From: Epiperipatus broadwayi
Taxonomy: Eukaryota; Onychophora; Udeonychophora; Euonychophora; Peripatidae
Length of the DNA: 64,000 bases
Assembly (NCBI GenBank): GCA_028023455.1
Contig: JAQFVV010006271.1
Coordinates: 5,663,048-5,727,047, forward strand
Direction of reading: 5' to 3'
How positions within the stretch are numbered: position 1 is the first letter of the stretch; each line of letters starts with the position of its first letter. The position numbers were made by a program, and so were the translations under genes. The notes beneath the pieces were generated by a model that saw nothing but the letters and a program-made list of their open reading frames with translations, did no database searches and was not told the DNA's origin. This document shows, piece by piece, positions 35,538-45,440 of the stretch.

Positions 35538-36734
35538 GTATAGTATTTTAAAATTCATGTATAATGCAGTTTATTATTGTATGTAATAAGATTTGTTATT
35601 TATTATATATTAGATGAAATTTGTGTTTTTGGTTTTTTTTTGTTGAAATTAATATTTACAATGATATCATTTTGGATGTATCGGAAATTCTGCAATAGTC
35701 TGATTTATGAGAATATGGAACAAAATTACCTAAGTAAATTTATTCTCTATTTAGATTTAATGCATTTTGTTACATGTTCAAAGTTTACTTTTAATTATGC
35801 ATTAAATAAAATGTGCATATTTTTTTGGCTAAAATTATTTACATTAAAATAAAATATTTTTTTATTTGAATGTATCCCAATTCTACTACAGATTAAAAAG
35901 AAATTAAGTAAATCACAATTTTTTATTGTATTAATTGAATTTTATAGCTGTATATTGCATAATCAATTTTTTTTTTAATTATATAATGAATAAAACCTCG
36001 TATTATGTTTTTTTTAGCTTGATTTTCACTATTTTATCTAATAAGTACATTATTTTATGATGTCAATAACTTATGACTTTATCAGTCTTTCAAAATAACT
36101 TCCATTAAATAAACGTCAAATATTTAAAAAATGGTAGACTTTAAAAAATACTATAGCACATACATACTTGTGTACTACAGGTACAAATTAATGATTGCTA
36201 TAACAAATCCCCATATAAAGACACTTCATGTGCAGTTTGATAATTAAATTACATTTTAAATTACCTTAGTAGTTATATTATGGACATATCATTACCTTAC
36301 ACTAGCTCTTTAGAATTATTTGCCTCCCACCTTTTCAAAAAATATCTTCATAATATCCTAAACATCACTTTCATGCCAATGTCAGTTATAATTATTAGAT
36401 ATTAACTGAAATTAATTTTTTGTTTTTTTTACTATTAAGCTAGTACTTTTTACACATACTTCTTAAAACTGGATGAATATAAACTTATAGCTTTGGAAAT
36501 AAAGACTATGTTGTGTTACTACTTTCTGTTGCTTAATATTAAAGATGAATTGTTTCTGTATCAACATATAAATTGATAAAAATATACTGAGATTTTTTTG
36601 AGATGAAAGTGGTTTACATTATCTGAATTAAATGAGATCATCCATATGTGAATGTGATCTGTTTGATCATTATTGGTTTTCATATATCAGATCATCAATT
36701 ATGTTATAAAGTAAATAGGTAGTAGCCTGAAAGT
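35538..36734. other. AT-rich non-coding interval
   Basis: A 91-codon plus-strand frame at 35577-35852 is rich in F, L, I, Y and C and has no domain. Nothing else is seen. Confidence 0.45.
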
Positions 36735-36900
36735 GATTAAATATAGCTACATGTTGGTATGCTAATGATGTAATTAAAACTGTACATGATGATAATATCT
36801 AAATATATAACAAAATAAGTAGAATGAACTTCCAAATGGTTCGTTGATAAAAAAAGTAAGCATATCTGTTTGTGTTTTGATAAACATAATAAAATTATAT
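36735..36900. repeat. Old duplicated segment, copy 2, left part
   Basis: GATTAAATATAGCTAC...GGTATGCTAATGATGTAATTAAAAC resembles 30217-30262 in copy 1. Similarity then fades, and a mariner follows at 36902. Confidence 0.35.
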
Positions 36901-36901
36901 A

Positions 36902-37757
36902 GGGGGTACTCAAAATAATCAGAATATTGAAATGAAAAATTGTGTATACTTTTAGATGTTACAAATTGAATCTTCTTCAAAATACTGTCCACTTGATGAA
37001 ATGCACCAATCAAAGTGAGTTTTCCACTTTTCAAAGTAATCCTGAAACTTTTGCAAAGTGAAGCCTTTTGACACCTCCATCATTTTTATCATCACTTCAA
37101 AGTCCACAAATCTTTTTATTTTGAGACATTTTTTCATACAGAAAAGGTCACACAAAGTGATTTCAGGTGAATATGGCTGATGTATAAACTGAATTATACT
37201 TTTTTTATTAAAAATTGTATAACACTCAAGGCTTTGTGTGCAAGCGCATTGTCATAATGAAGTTTGCAGTGGTTGTTTTTATTTTACTACAACATACAAA
37301 CTTTTCAGAACATGCAGATAAAATGCCTGATCATTACAAACAAATTCTGAATAAACAATGCCATTTGTATAAAAAAATACCATTGACCTGAACTCCCACA
37401 CTTTTTTGGAATATGATGAATTTGTTACTTCTATTAAATGACTCATAAATTAGTTTTTTTCACAATGCAGCTTGCTTTTAAGCTGTTTCAAGCACTATAA
37501 CTGTTTCCCCTGCCATTTTCTTAACAGAAATCACAATTTCACATTGTTTCAATTTTTCAGCTATTACAAAAATTGACAAATAAGTGAGACACACTTAACA
37601 AAAGGATTTACTACACCACACCATGAGCTTTCTCAATGCGAATGGTTGGCAGATTGATACAGAGGGGTCAGTTCAAAAGGCATTTACTGGCAGAAGTATA
37701 TAATACAATGCATTCACTATCCAGAGAATGATTCTTGTTATTTTTGAATATCCCGCA
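36902..37757 (-). mobile_element. Internally deleted mariner transposon
   Basis: Terminal inverted repeats are GGGGGTACTCAAAATAATCAGAAT at the left and, inverted, GCGGGATATTCAAAAATAAC at the right. TA flanks both ends (36900-36901 and 37758-37759), as expected for mariner. The length of about 856 bp against the usual 1.3 kb shows the N-terminal half of the transposase is deleted. The right end lies only 7 bp from the start of the LTR retrotransposon. Confidence 0.8.
36952..37570 (-). pseudogene. Mariner transposase, C-terminal half, degenerate
   Basis: Minus-strand pieces in order are MAGETVIV (37502-37519, where GDE is expected, so the first catalytic aspartate is lost), TNGIVYSEFV, then HYDNALAHKAL (37240-37260) and QPYSPEITLCDLF (around 37144-37185). 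The aspartates of DNA and CDLF are separated by exactly 34 residues, the DD34D spacing that defines mariner. The C-terminus reads FEKWKTHFDWCISSSGQYFE, as in many mariner proteins. Mariner transposase cuts and pastes the element at TA sites. Stops and frameshifts, and the missing DNA-binding N-terminus, make this copy dead. A non-autonomous role is conceivable only if an active relative exists. Confidence 0.8.
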
Positions 37758-37764
37758 TATACAT

Positions 37765-39187
37765 TGTACCATTATTTATATATGGTATAAATGTATATTT
37801 GGCATGGCATAATATTTAAAAAAAAAACTTCAAAAAGAGTAAAATGCAAAGATCGTTTAAAAGATATTTAATTTTGTTTTTAAGTAGTATATTTTTTTTT
37901 TTTAAAAAAAAACGTACAATGAAAGTTAATTTTTGTTTTTCTTATTTATTTATAATTTAATCAAAATAAGGTTCATATTGGAAAGTGCATACAGATTAAT
38001 TAATTCAGATAGTAAAAAGACATTCCACATGCAGATTACAATCACAGTTTCCAAAGCTAATTAAAGATGGTGAAAATAATCCATAAAACAAACATTGTAG
38101 CTAAAAAAAAGAAATAATGTGAAAGATTATAGAATAATAAAACAAAGGATAAAAAAATATGTGCAGGACTTCTCAAAAATGATCTGGACTATAAAAGGAG
38201 CGGACAAGTTGGAAAGGGGCTTTTTTACCTGTGTGTTTTGGTCAAGTTCTCATGTGCAACATTTTTTTAAAATTAAGAATAAAATGTTGCCACTTAGATC
38301 TAAAGTGAGCCTATTCCACATGTGTGAGTAAAACCAGATCATTCACTGACACCTCTCGGAAAAAAGTCACCCAAACCTTCATCTAACCTTGCCTCAATCA
38401 AGATCAGAGATATGGAAGAAATGAAACCATAAAAAACAGTACTGCGGACTATCCATCGAAAGGAATTGGACTACTAAGGAGATCAATCACCTACATGGAC
38501 ACTTGATACTTACTGGTATTAATGGCCATAATTTGCAAACTGAATTTTTAATAATAAATTGTTACCATGGATAAAGAGAAGACATTAATTACCTATTACT
38601 TCAAAGTGCAATATTTGAATTCCAATGGTTAAAATAATTATCTGAGTATGTGTGTGTTTTTTTCAATATTATAATTTTATTATTATAGGTGTTTAAGTGT
38701 TTAATGTGTTATAATAAATCTTTACTACTAATATATAAAAAAACTTTCATTGTACATGCTAATTTTTTAGCTAGTTACATTGTTAATTTTGAGTGTTAAA
38801 TTTCTATTGTTTAGTTTTAGAGTAGTGTATAAATTACCTTGCCAATATTCTTATTTTTTTAAATTAAGTCCAAGAAGAATATTTTTTTTCTTAAAAATAA
38901 CTAAGTTACAGGAAAGCAAAAACCTGATCTTTAAAATTCTTACTTTATGAGTTACGATATGTTTGACGCAGAATCAGTGAGTCTCATGACTTTGGTGCCC
39001 TCTTTTTTAAATTAAAAACTGATTCTGCCAGCAATTGAAATCATAATAATTCTTAGGTTGAGTTAATCAGGAAATATAGCTATGTTTTTTTAGAAATATG
39101 AGTGAAATATTTTTGTCCTTCGTAGCTTGATTAACTCATGCACCCTAGTGCGTGTTGAAGGCCTATCAAAATGTGGAAAACGTTACA
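37765..39187 (+). repeat. 5' LTR of a Ty3/Gypsy-type element
   Basis: It starts TGTACC and ends GTTACA, and matches 43174-44611 over its whole length with scattered substitutions and short indels (about 5-6% by eye). It contains a TATA box (TATAAAAGG at 38190), a poly-A signal AATAAA near 38713 and a poly-A/poly-T stretch near 37890. At over 1.4 kb it is long for the class. No clear target duplication was found (ACAT at the left against ATAT at the right). Confidence 0.9.
38190..38198 (+). promoter_or_regulatory. TATA box of the 5' LTR
   Basis: TATAAAAGG is conserved at 43601-43609 in the other LTR despite differences close by (GACTATAAAAGG against GAGCTATAAAAGG). Confidence 0.6.
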
Positions 39188-39205
39188 ATGGCTTCCCAAT
39201 GAGAG
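39188..39205 (+). other. Candidate primer-binding site
   Basis: ATGGCTTCCCAATGAGAG directly follows the 5' LTR. TGG one base after the LTR is where the CCA end of a priming tRNA would pair. I cannot match it to a particular tRNA. Confidence 0.35.
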
Positions 39206-39719
39206 GCTTTGATACAACAACCACAACCTGAGATACATTATAATGGTATAAAAAAAAAACATTACAATAACAGCATAAAGCAGGGAGTTTAATGTCTATA
39301 GCTGGAAAATAAATATGACAATAATTATTGTGTAAGATTCAAAAGTTTTATGAAAGTTTAACATGTAAAATAATAACAACAACAACAACAAGTTATTGCA
39401 TGTGGTTCCAAAGATTTTTTTCTTCATAAAAGTAGAGTGAGGATGTAAAAATTTAAGTAAAATGCTATATTAAAATAAAATAATAGTGCATAAATTAGAT
39501 AATAAGAAAAGATATAAGCAAAAACTGATGGAAATCTAGTAATGAAGGTAAAGGTAGATATGAACAGAGTATTATAAGTCAACAAAAGAGAGGGGGGGCA
39601 TGTGGGCAAACAAATTTATTAGCAAAGCAAAATAAGGTATTGAATTTATATTGTGACAGTTTATGAAGTTAAGAGTTTATTTTATTATAACAAAAATAAG
39701 TCAAACGACCATATATGAA

Positions 39720-39887
39720 ATTGAGAAGTGGTAGAGATATGCAAAATATGACAGAAGGCAAAAAAGAATTGGAGAGGATGGAACCCTTAGTAAAAAAACT
39801 ATTATATGAAGTAATAACTGAATTCAAAGAGGATATAAAGAAAGAAATAAAAGAACAAGTAAAAAAAAAGAGAAAAAAAACAGAGTA
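39720..39887 (+). pseudogene. Remnant of gag N-terminus
   Basis: A lysine- and glutamate-rich frame (MRSGRDMQNM..., then LVKKLLYEVITEFKEDIKKE) ends at 39887, only about 80 bp before the protease frame. A normal gag has 300 or more codons with a capsid domain and usually a CCHC knuckle, and neither is seen. It may be the two ends of gag joined by an internal deletion. Confidence 0.4.
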
Positions 39888-39910
39888 AAGAGATCAATAG
39901 AACAACAGAA

Positions 39911-40351
39911 GAAAAGAGAGTAGATAACATTATTTATGAGTGGAACAGCGAATCAATTAATTACATGTCTCAAGAATTCCCAGAGATTGTTTTGCAAATA
40001 AATGATGTCAATGTAGAGACATTGTGGGATTCTGGCAGCCAGATATTGGTAATGCCAGAAACAATGTATGAACATATGCAGAGGCAATCCATAGAGATAC
40101 CAACTCTACCAGTGAGAAGAACACAAACAACATTGGCAAATAACAAAAAGGCACAATTGGGTTCGAAACAAGTTTGGGTGCAAATTAAAATAGGGGATAA
40201 AATTATACACCTCATATTATTAATTCTAAAAGGTTTGAATGAAGCTATATTGGGGTCTGACTTTATGCACAAAACTGGATGTGTGATTAATTATAAAGAT
40301 GAAAATATCTGCAAAACGGGAGAAGTGGAGTTTGGTTGCAGATCAGAATGA
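39911..40351 (+). pseudogene. Retrotransposon aspartic protease
   Basis: The frame is open through 39965-40351 and slightly upstream. It has VETLWDSGSQILVMP at 40012-40056, with the catalytic D-S-G triad, and LNEAILGSDFMHKTGC near 40237, matching the distal ILG-x-DFL flap of retropepsins. Retropepsins cut the polyprotein and work as dimers. The domain looks intact; the frame stops before the reverse transcriptase, about 160 bp downstream. Confidence 0.75.
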
Positions 40352-40512
40352 ATCAACAAAACCTATGTAATATGGAGCTTGAGATGGAAAGTCCTTTAAT
40401 AGGGGCACAGATTGATAAACTAATAAATGAAGTGAAGGGAGAATGGAAAGGGGCTCTAAAAAGTTCTAATTGAATATAAACAAATTTTTCAGATAAACCT
40501 AGGGTTATTAAA

Positions 40513-41753
40513 GTGTATGAGCACAGAATCAAAGTTACTGACAGTATACCATATCAGGCAAGATCATACCCAGTGCCACACCAATATAGAGCTGAGGTAG
40601 AGAGAGAATTAGCTAAAATGGAGGAGTGGGATATTATCACTAAGGGTTCATCATCATATAATAACCCATTAGTGGTTGTAAAAAAAAGATGGAGCCATAA
40701 GACTGTGTTTGGATGCAAGGCAATTGAACAAGATCACATGGCCTGATCAAAATGTTCCACCTCCAATTAATGAGTTGGTAAATGAATTCCATGGAAAAAA
40801 TATTTTTCACATTGGATCTGACTGCCAGCTATTGGCAGATCAAGTTACACCCTGCCAATTAGAAATACACAGCATTTCAATACAATGGTCTATCATACCA
40901 ATTTAACAGAATGCCTTTCAGTCTAAAGAATAGTGGAGCAGGCCTGTTAAAATGTCTTGACTGGGTACTGTCCTCTGAGATAAAAAAGTTAATCACTATC
41001 TACATGGATGATGTGATTATTGCATCTAGTAACCCTCAGAAACACTTACAACACCTCAAGATGTTTTTACAAAAGTGCAAAATGAAGAGTATACCCATTA
41101 ACCTACTAAAAAGCTGTTTAGCAGCAGAAGTGAATTTCTTAGGGCACTTGATTAATATGAATGGAATCAGGCCTAACCCTGACAAAATCCAGGCAACCAG
41201 AAATTTTCCAGCCCCTCACACACCAAGACAAGTGAGATCATGTTTGGGTCTGTGTAACTTTTACAATAAATTTTACAAAAACTTTGCTTCTGACATGGAG
41301 CCTCTACTGCAACTATTATGTAAGGGGATATCATGGAAATGGATGGAAGAGCATGAAACCAACTTCAGGGTTATTAAAGAAAAGTTTCTTAACCAAGTGA
41401 TGTTGGTTTATCCTGACCCAAGAAAACCATTTATTGTCCAGGTAGATAGTAATTGCTATGTGTTAGGTGCAGCTCTTATGCAATCTCAGGAGGATGATAC
41501 TCTGGGTGTAATTTATTTTGTCAGTATACCATTGAGAAGTGCAGAGATTAATTACTGTGTCATCAAGAAAGAGGCCTTGGCTGTGGTGTGGGCATTCCAG
41601 AAGATCCACCAATTCTTGATAGGATCAGAAGTGATCATTAGGTTGGATCATAAGATCCTGGAATTTCTGAACCACAGTTATTTAACAAATAGTAGGCTAA
41701 TCTGGTGGAGCCTTTTTCTCCAAGAGTTCAATTATTCCATCCAGTATTGTTAA
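40513..41753 (+). pseudogene. Reverse transcriptase and RNase H, frameshifted
   Basis: Three frames cover the domain (40513-40746, 40709-40906, 40911-41753). The first has the fingers (YRAEVERELAKMEEWDII), the second DARQLNKIT. The third has ITIYMDDVIIAS at about 40994-41029 with the YMDD catalytic pair, then the thumb (NFLGHLINMNGIRPNPDKI). RNase H follows with VQVDSN, KKEALAVVWAF and IRLDHK, its acidic residues in place. The enzyme would copy element RNA into DNA and remove the RNA strand. Two frameshifts near 40740 and 40905 break it. No joined sequence is given. Confidence 0.85.
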
Positions 41754-41766
41754 CGGCACCAAAAAT

Positions 41767-43104
41767 GTGGTGGCTGACACATTGGGCCAGAATATTGGTC
41801 CTGGGGCTCAAAATTATCTGCTGATGGAAGATATCTGTTTGGCTAAAGTAGAATTAGAGAAGGATGCTATAGTGGAAGAGGGATTGAGACACCTGGGAAA
41901 AGTGCAATGGCAAAGTCCCACCTACAATAAAATTATTGACCAACTAGAAGCCAAAAATTAAATAGGAAAAATGTTGGAAATTAACACCAGAAATAGATAC
42001 CAACTGAAAGAAGGGGTCCTCTGGTACATCACTGACCTACAAAGAGATCAGTGGATGATTATACCAGAGAGTTTACAAGAAGGGATTATTATGTACACCC
42101 ACTGTTTGTATGGACATTATGGAGTTAATAAAGTGGAAGGCTTATTGAGGACATGGTTCCACTGGCTGAATATGATAGCACAGGTTGTCATCATAGCAAG
42201 TGCATGCAAAACCTGCTAGAAGACAAAACCAGTAAATGAGTCATATCAGTACCCATTGAGTCCTATCATTCCTAATAAACTAAATGACCTGATAGCTGTT
42301 GATTTTTATGTGCTGTTACCAGCTTTTAGAAAAATGAAATATATACTAGTGGTATATGACATTTTTTCAAAGTGGGTTTCAGACTATCCAGTGTCTCAGG
42401 CAAATACTAGGAATGCCATATGGGTCCTTGAGATGCAATACTTTGAGAAAGTATATAGACCTAGGGCTAGTTTGTCAGACCATGGTACACATTTCACTTC
42501 ATACAAATGGCAAGAGTGGATAGAGAAGATGGAGCTAAAATATGTATTGTCATTCATATAGAATCCACAGTCCAACCCATGCAAGTGAATGATGAGAGAA
42601 TTGGGATGTCTCTTTAGGGTATATACTGCTTCCAACCATAGAGGATGACTGAAACAGCTTCCTCATGTATTACATTTTATAAATTGGACTCATAATGAAT
42701 CCACAGGGTTTGCATCTATAAGACTTCAATTTGGAGAAGCAATACCTCGATTATATAAATCCACATTACCCACTATATCAGAAAATATCGATGAAAGAAG
42801 AGATCAAGAAGAGGCAAGGGCAAAATTGGAACACAGTGCCAAGCTCTGGACACTGCAAAAAGGAGTCAGGACTGATAAGTTTAAAAAAGGAGATATGGTA
42901 TGGGTCAAAGTGAACCCTGTGAGTTAATCTGGGAAACATATTTTCAAAAAATTCCAAAACTTCTATGATGGGCCTTACCAGATCACCTGATAGGATGACC
43001 CAAATGCCTTTACTTTAGAAAATAATGAAGGAGAAAGGGGTACCTATAATGCTAGGTCCCTGAAGCCATATAAGATCAGGACATGGTATAGAAGGTCTTT
43101 ATGA
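41767..43104 (+). pseudogene. Integrase with zinc-binding, core and C-terminal regions
   Basis: The frame starting at 41767 still belongs to the RNase H end (VADTLGQ). The HHCC zinc-binding domain lies at about 42095-42218 (THCLYGHYGVNK, then CKTC). The catalytic core starts with DLIAVDFYVLLP near 42285 and holds SDHGTHFTS near 42475. After a stop at 42561 the core continues with a MRELG block near 42590, FINWTHNESTGF near 42680 and LQFGEAIPRLY. The C-terminus (KKGDMVWVKV, then YNARSLKPYKI) ends near 43104. No chromodomain is seen. Stops after 41961, 42219 and 42561 inactivate it. Confidence 0.8.
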
Positions 43105-43173
43105 AGATTGATGTATGGAGAATAAAATTAGTTCAAACACTATTTTATTCTCATCACCTGGCCCCAGTGGTAT

Positions 43174-44611
43174 TGTAACATTTATTTATATATGATACAA
43201 ATGTATATTTGGCTTGGTATGTAATATTTAAAAAAAAATCAGAGAGTAAAATGCAAAGATCGTTTAAAAGATATTTAATTTTGTTTTTAAGTAGTATAAT
43301 TTTTTTTAAAAAAGAAAAAAAAAGTACAATGAAAGTTAATTTTTGTTTTTCTTATTTATCTGTAATTTAATCAACATAATGTTGATATTGGAAAGTGCAT
43401 ACAGATTAATTAATTCAGATAGTGAAAAGACATTCCACATGCAGATTACAATCAAAGTTTCCAAAGCTAATTAAAGATGGCAAAAATAATCCATAAAAAA
43501 AACTTTGTAGCTAAAAAAAGAAATAATGTGGAAGATTATAGAATAATAAAACAAAGGATAAAGAAAATATATGCAGGACTTCTCAAAAATGATCTGGAGC
43601 TATAAAAGGAGTGGACAAGTTGGAAAGGGGCTCTTTCACCTGTGTGTTTTGGTCACGTTCTTGTGTGCAGCATTTTTTTAAAATTAAGATTAAAATGTTG
43701 CCACTTAGATCTAAAGTGAGCCTATTCCACATGTGTGAGTAAAACCAGATCATTCACTGACACCTCTCGGAAAAAAGTCACCCAAACCTTCATCTAACCT
43801 TGCCTCAATCAGGATCAGAGATATGGAAGAAATGAAACCATAAAAAACAATACTTTGGACTATCCATTGAAAGGAATCAGACTACTAAGGAGATCAATCA
43901 CCTACGTGAACACTTGAAATTTACCAGTAAGTTAATGGTCATAATTTCTATCTAGATAAAGGATTTGTGAACTGAATTTTTAATAATAAATTGTTACCGT
44001 GGACAAAGAGAAGACATTAATTACCTATTACTTCAAAGTGCAATATTTGAATTCCAATGGTTAAAATAATTATCTGAGTATGTGTGTGTTTCTTTCCAAT
44101 ATTATAATTTTATTATTATAGGTGTTTAAATGTTTAATGTGTTGTAATAAATCTTTACTACTAATATAAAAAAACTTTCATTGTACATGCCTAATTTTTT
44201 AGTTAGTTACATTGTTAATTTTGAGTGTTAGATTTTTATTGTTTAGTTTTAGAGTAGTGTATAAATTACCTTGCCAATATTCTTATTTTTTTAAATTAAG
44301 TCCAAGAAGAATATTTTTTTCTTAAAATAACTAAGTTACGGGAAAGCAAAAACCCGATCTTTAAAATTCTTACTTTATGAGTTACGATATGTTTGACGCA
44401 GAATCAGTGAGTCTCATGACTTTGGTGCCCTCTTTTTTAAATTAAAAACTGATTCTGCCAGCAATTGAAATCTTTCTTAGGTTGAGTTAATCAGGAAATA
44501 TAGCTATGTTTTTTTAGAAATTTGAGCGAAATATTTTTGTCCTTCATAGCTTGATTAACTCATGCACCCTAGTGCATGTTGAAGGCCTATCAAAATGTGG
44601 AAAACATTACA
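43174..44611 (+). repeat. 3' LTR of the Ty3/Gypsy-type element
   Basis: It starts TGTAAC and ends ATTACA, nearly perfect inverted termini. It is preceded by CCTGGCCCCAGTGGTAT, which stands at the polypurine-tract position but is only partly purine. Differences from the 5' LTR include a short insertion near 43945-43970 and a deletion near 44470. Confidence 0.9.
43601..43609 (+). promoter_or_regulatory. TATA box of the 3' LTR
   Basis: This is TATAAAAGG, the counterpart of the site at 38190. From this position it would drive transcription into the downstream flank. Confidence 0.55.
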
Positions 44612-44829
44612 ATATATATGTCCATTAGTATCATTTATCTAAAGTTTTAAAAGCAAGATAAATTATGAAGATCTCAGGCAATTAATCCTTACATTCAACT
44701 TCCTCCTACCATATCCAGGTATAAATTCTGTGATAAAATATGAAAGATTATGATAAATACATAATTAAGATTATAGACAAATGAATAAATATTGACAAGA
44801 ATCAACAAGAAATATAGCAAAATAATAAC

Positions 44830-45016
44830 ATATATTGCATATAATAACTTCTCTCATAAACACTTTAATGCAAATTTTTTTTTAAAAGGTAGAGGACATT
44901 TGAAAAGCTCTGATGAAGACTGCTGGACAGTTGAAATTGTCAGGAAAATAAAGAAGTTTTATTAATTTTTTTTGCATTAAAGTGTATATGAGAGAAGTTA
45001 TTATAAGCAATATATA
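44830..45016. mobile_element. Short inverted-repeat element with a hammerhead-like core
   Basis: ATATATTGC...TAATAACTTCTCTCATA.ACACTTTAATGCAAA at the left recurs inverted at the right, giving termini of about 50 bp. The 70-bp interior carries CTGATGA-hairpin-GAAA and an AATAAA. The equivalent place in the duplicated copy at 30.5 kb lacks the element, in effect an empty site, so it is mobile. There is no coding potential. Confidence 0.7.
44910..44937 (+). ncRNA. Hammerhead-like ribozyme core
   Basis: CTGATGA, A, GACTG-CTGGA-CAGT(T), GAAAT, then TGTC. The layout is the same as in the palindrome at 1.8-2.9 kb, with a GTC triplet in the cleavage position. Stem I is not convincing (two pairs only), so this copy is probably inactive. 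Confidence 0.4.
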
Positions 45017-45440
45017 TGAATATATGAAGAAATTCAAATAAACTAAAGAAAAAGAATAAAAGTATATACAAAATAATAATACCTAAAATATTAGTTGGTC
45101 AGTTACATAATTAGAAATCAAAACTGATACATTAAATAAAGAAACCAAAAAAAATTAGTGATCATTGTTATCTAACTTTTTCAATAATTGCATGCCCATG
45201 CTCCAAATTATGTTAAAGATTTAAAATTGTAATATTCTAATATTAAAATATCATAGTTATTAGTATGGTATTCCTATGTATTTCAACTTTTTATGTACTT
45301 AGTAATTTACAAACCAAAACTATATCTAAATATATGTAATTGTTACAATTAAAATTGGAAATATAAAATATTAATTATGAATGTTTTATTGTTTAAGATG
45401 TTTTTAAAGTTTGAGAATATGTTATATTATCAATTTTATT

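Larger units (their letters stand above)
37765..44611 (+). mobile_element. Ty3/Gypsy-type LTR retrotransposon, gag almost absent
   Basis: Two 1.4-kb LTRs flank a 4.0-kb interior coding, in order, a short gag-like start, protease, reverse transcriptase, RNase H and integrase. That domain order (integrase last) places it with Ty3/Gypsy. Capsid and nucleocapsid are missing, and there is no envelope frame. Stops and frameshifts (for example 40351-40510, 40746, 40906, 41753, 41961, 42219, 42561) inactivate pol. With 5-6% LTR divergence it is not a recent insertion. Confidence 0.9.
44645..45440. repeat. Old duplicated segment, copy 2, right part
   Basis: AGGCAATTAATCC, AATAATACCTAAAATATTAGTT, CATAATTAGAAATCAAAA, ATGCTCCAAAT and the AT-rich run to 45435 parallel copy 1 at 30400-30890 in the same order and orientation. 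A 187-bp hairpin element interrupts it at 44830. Confidence 0.55.
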
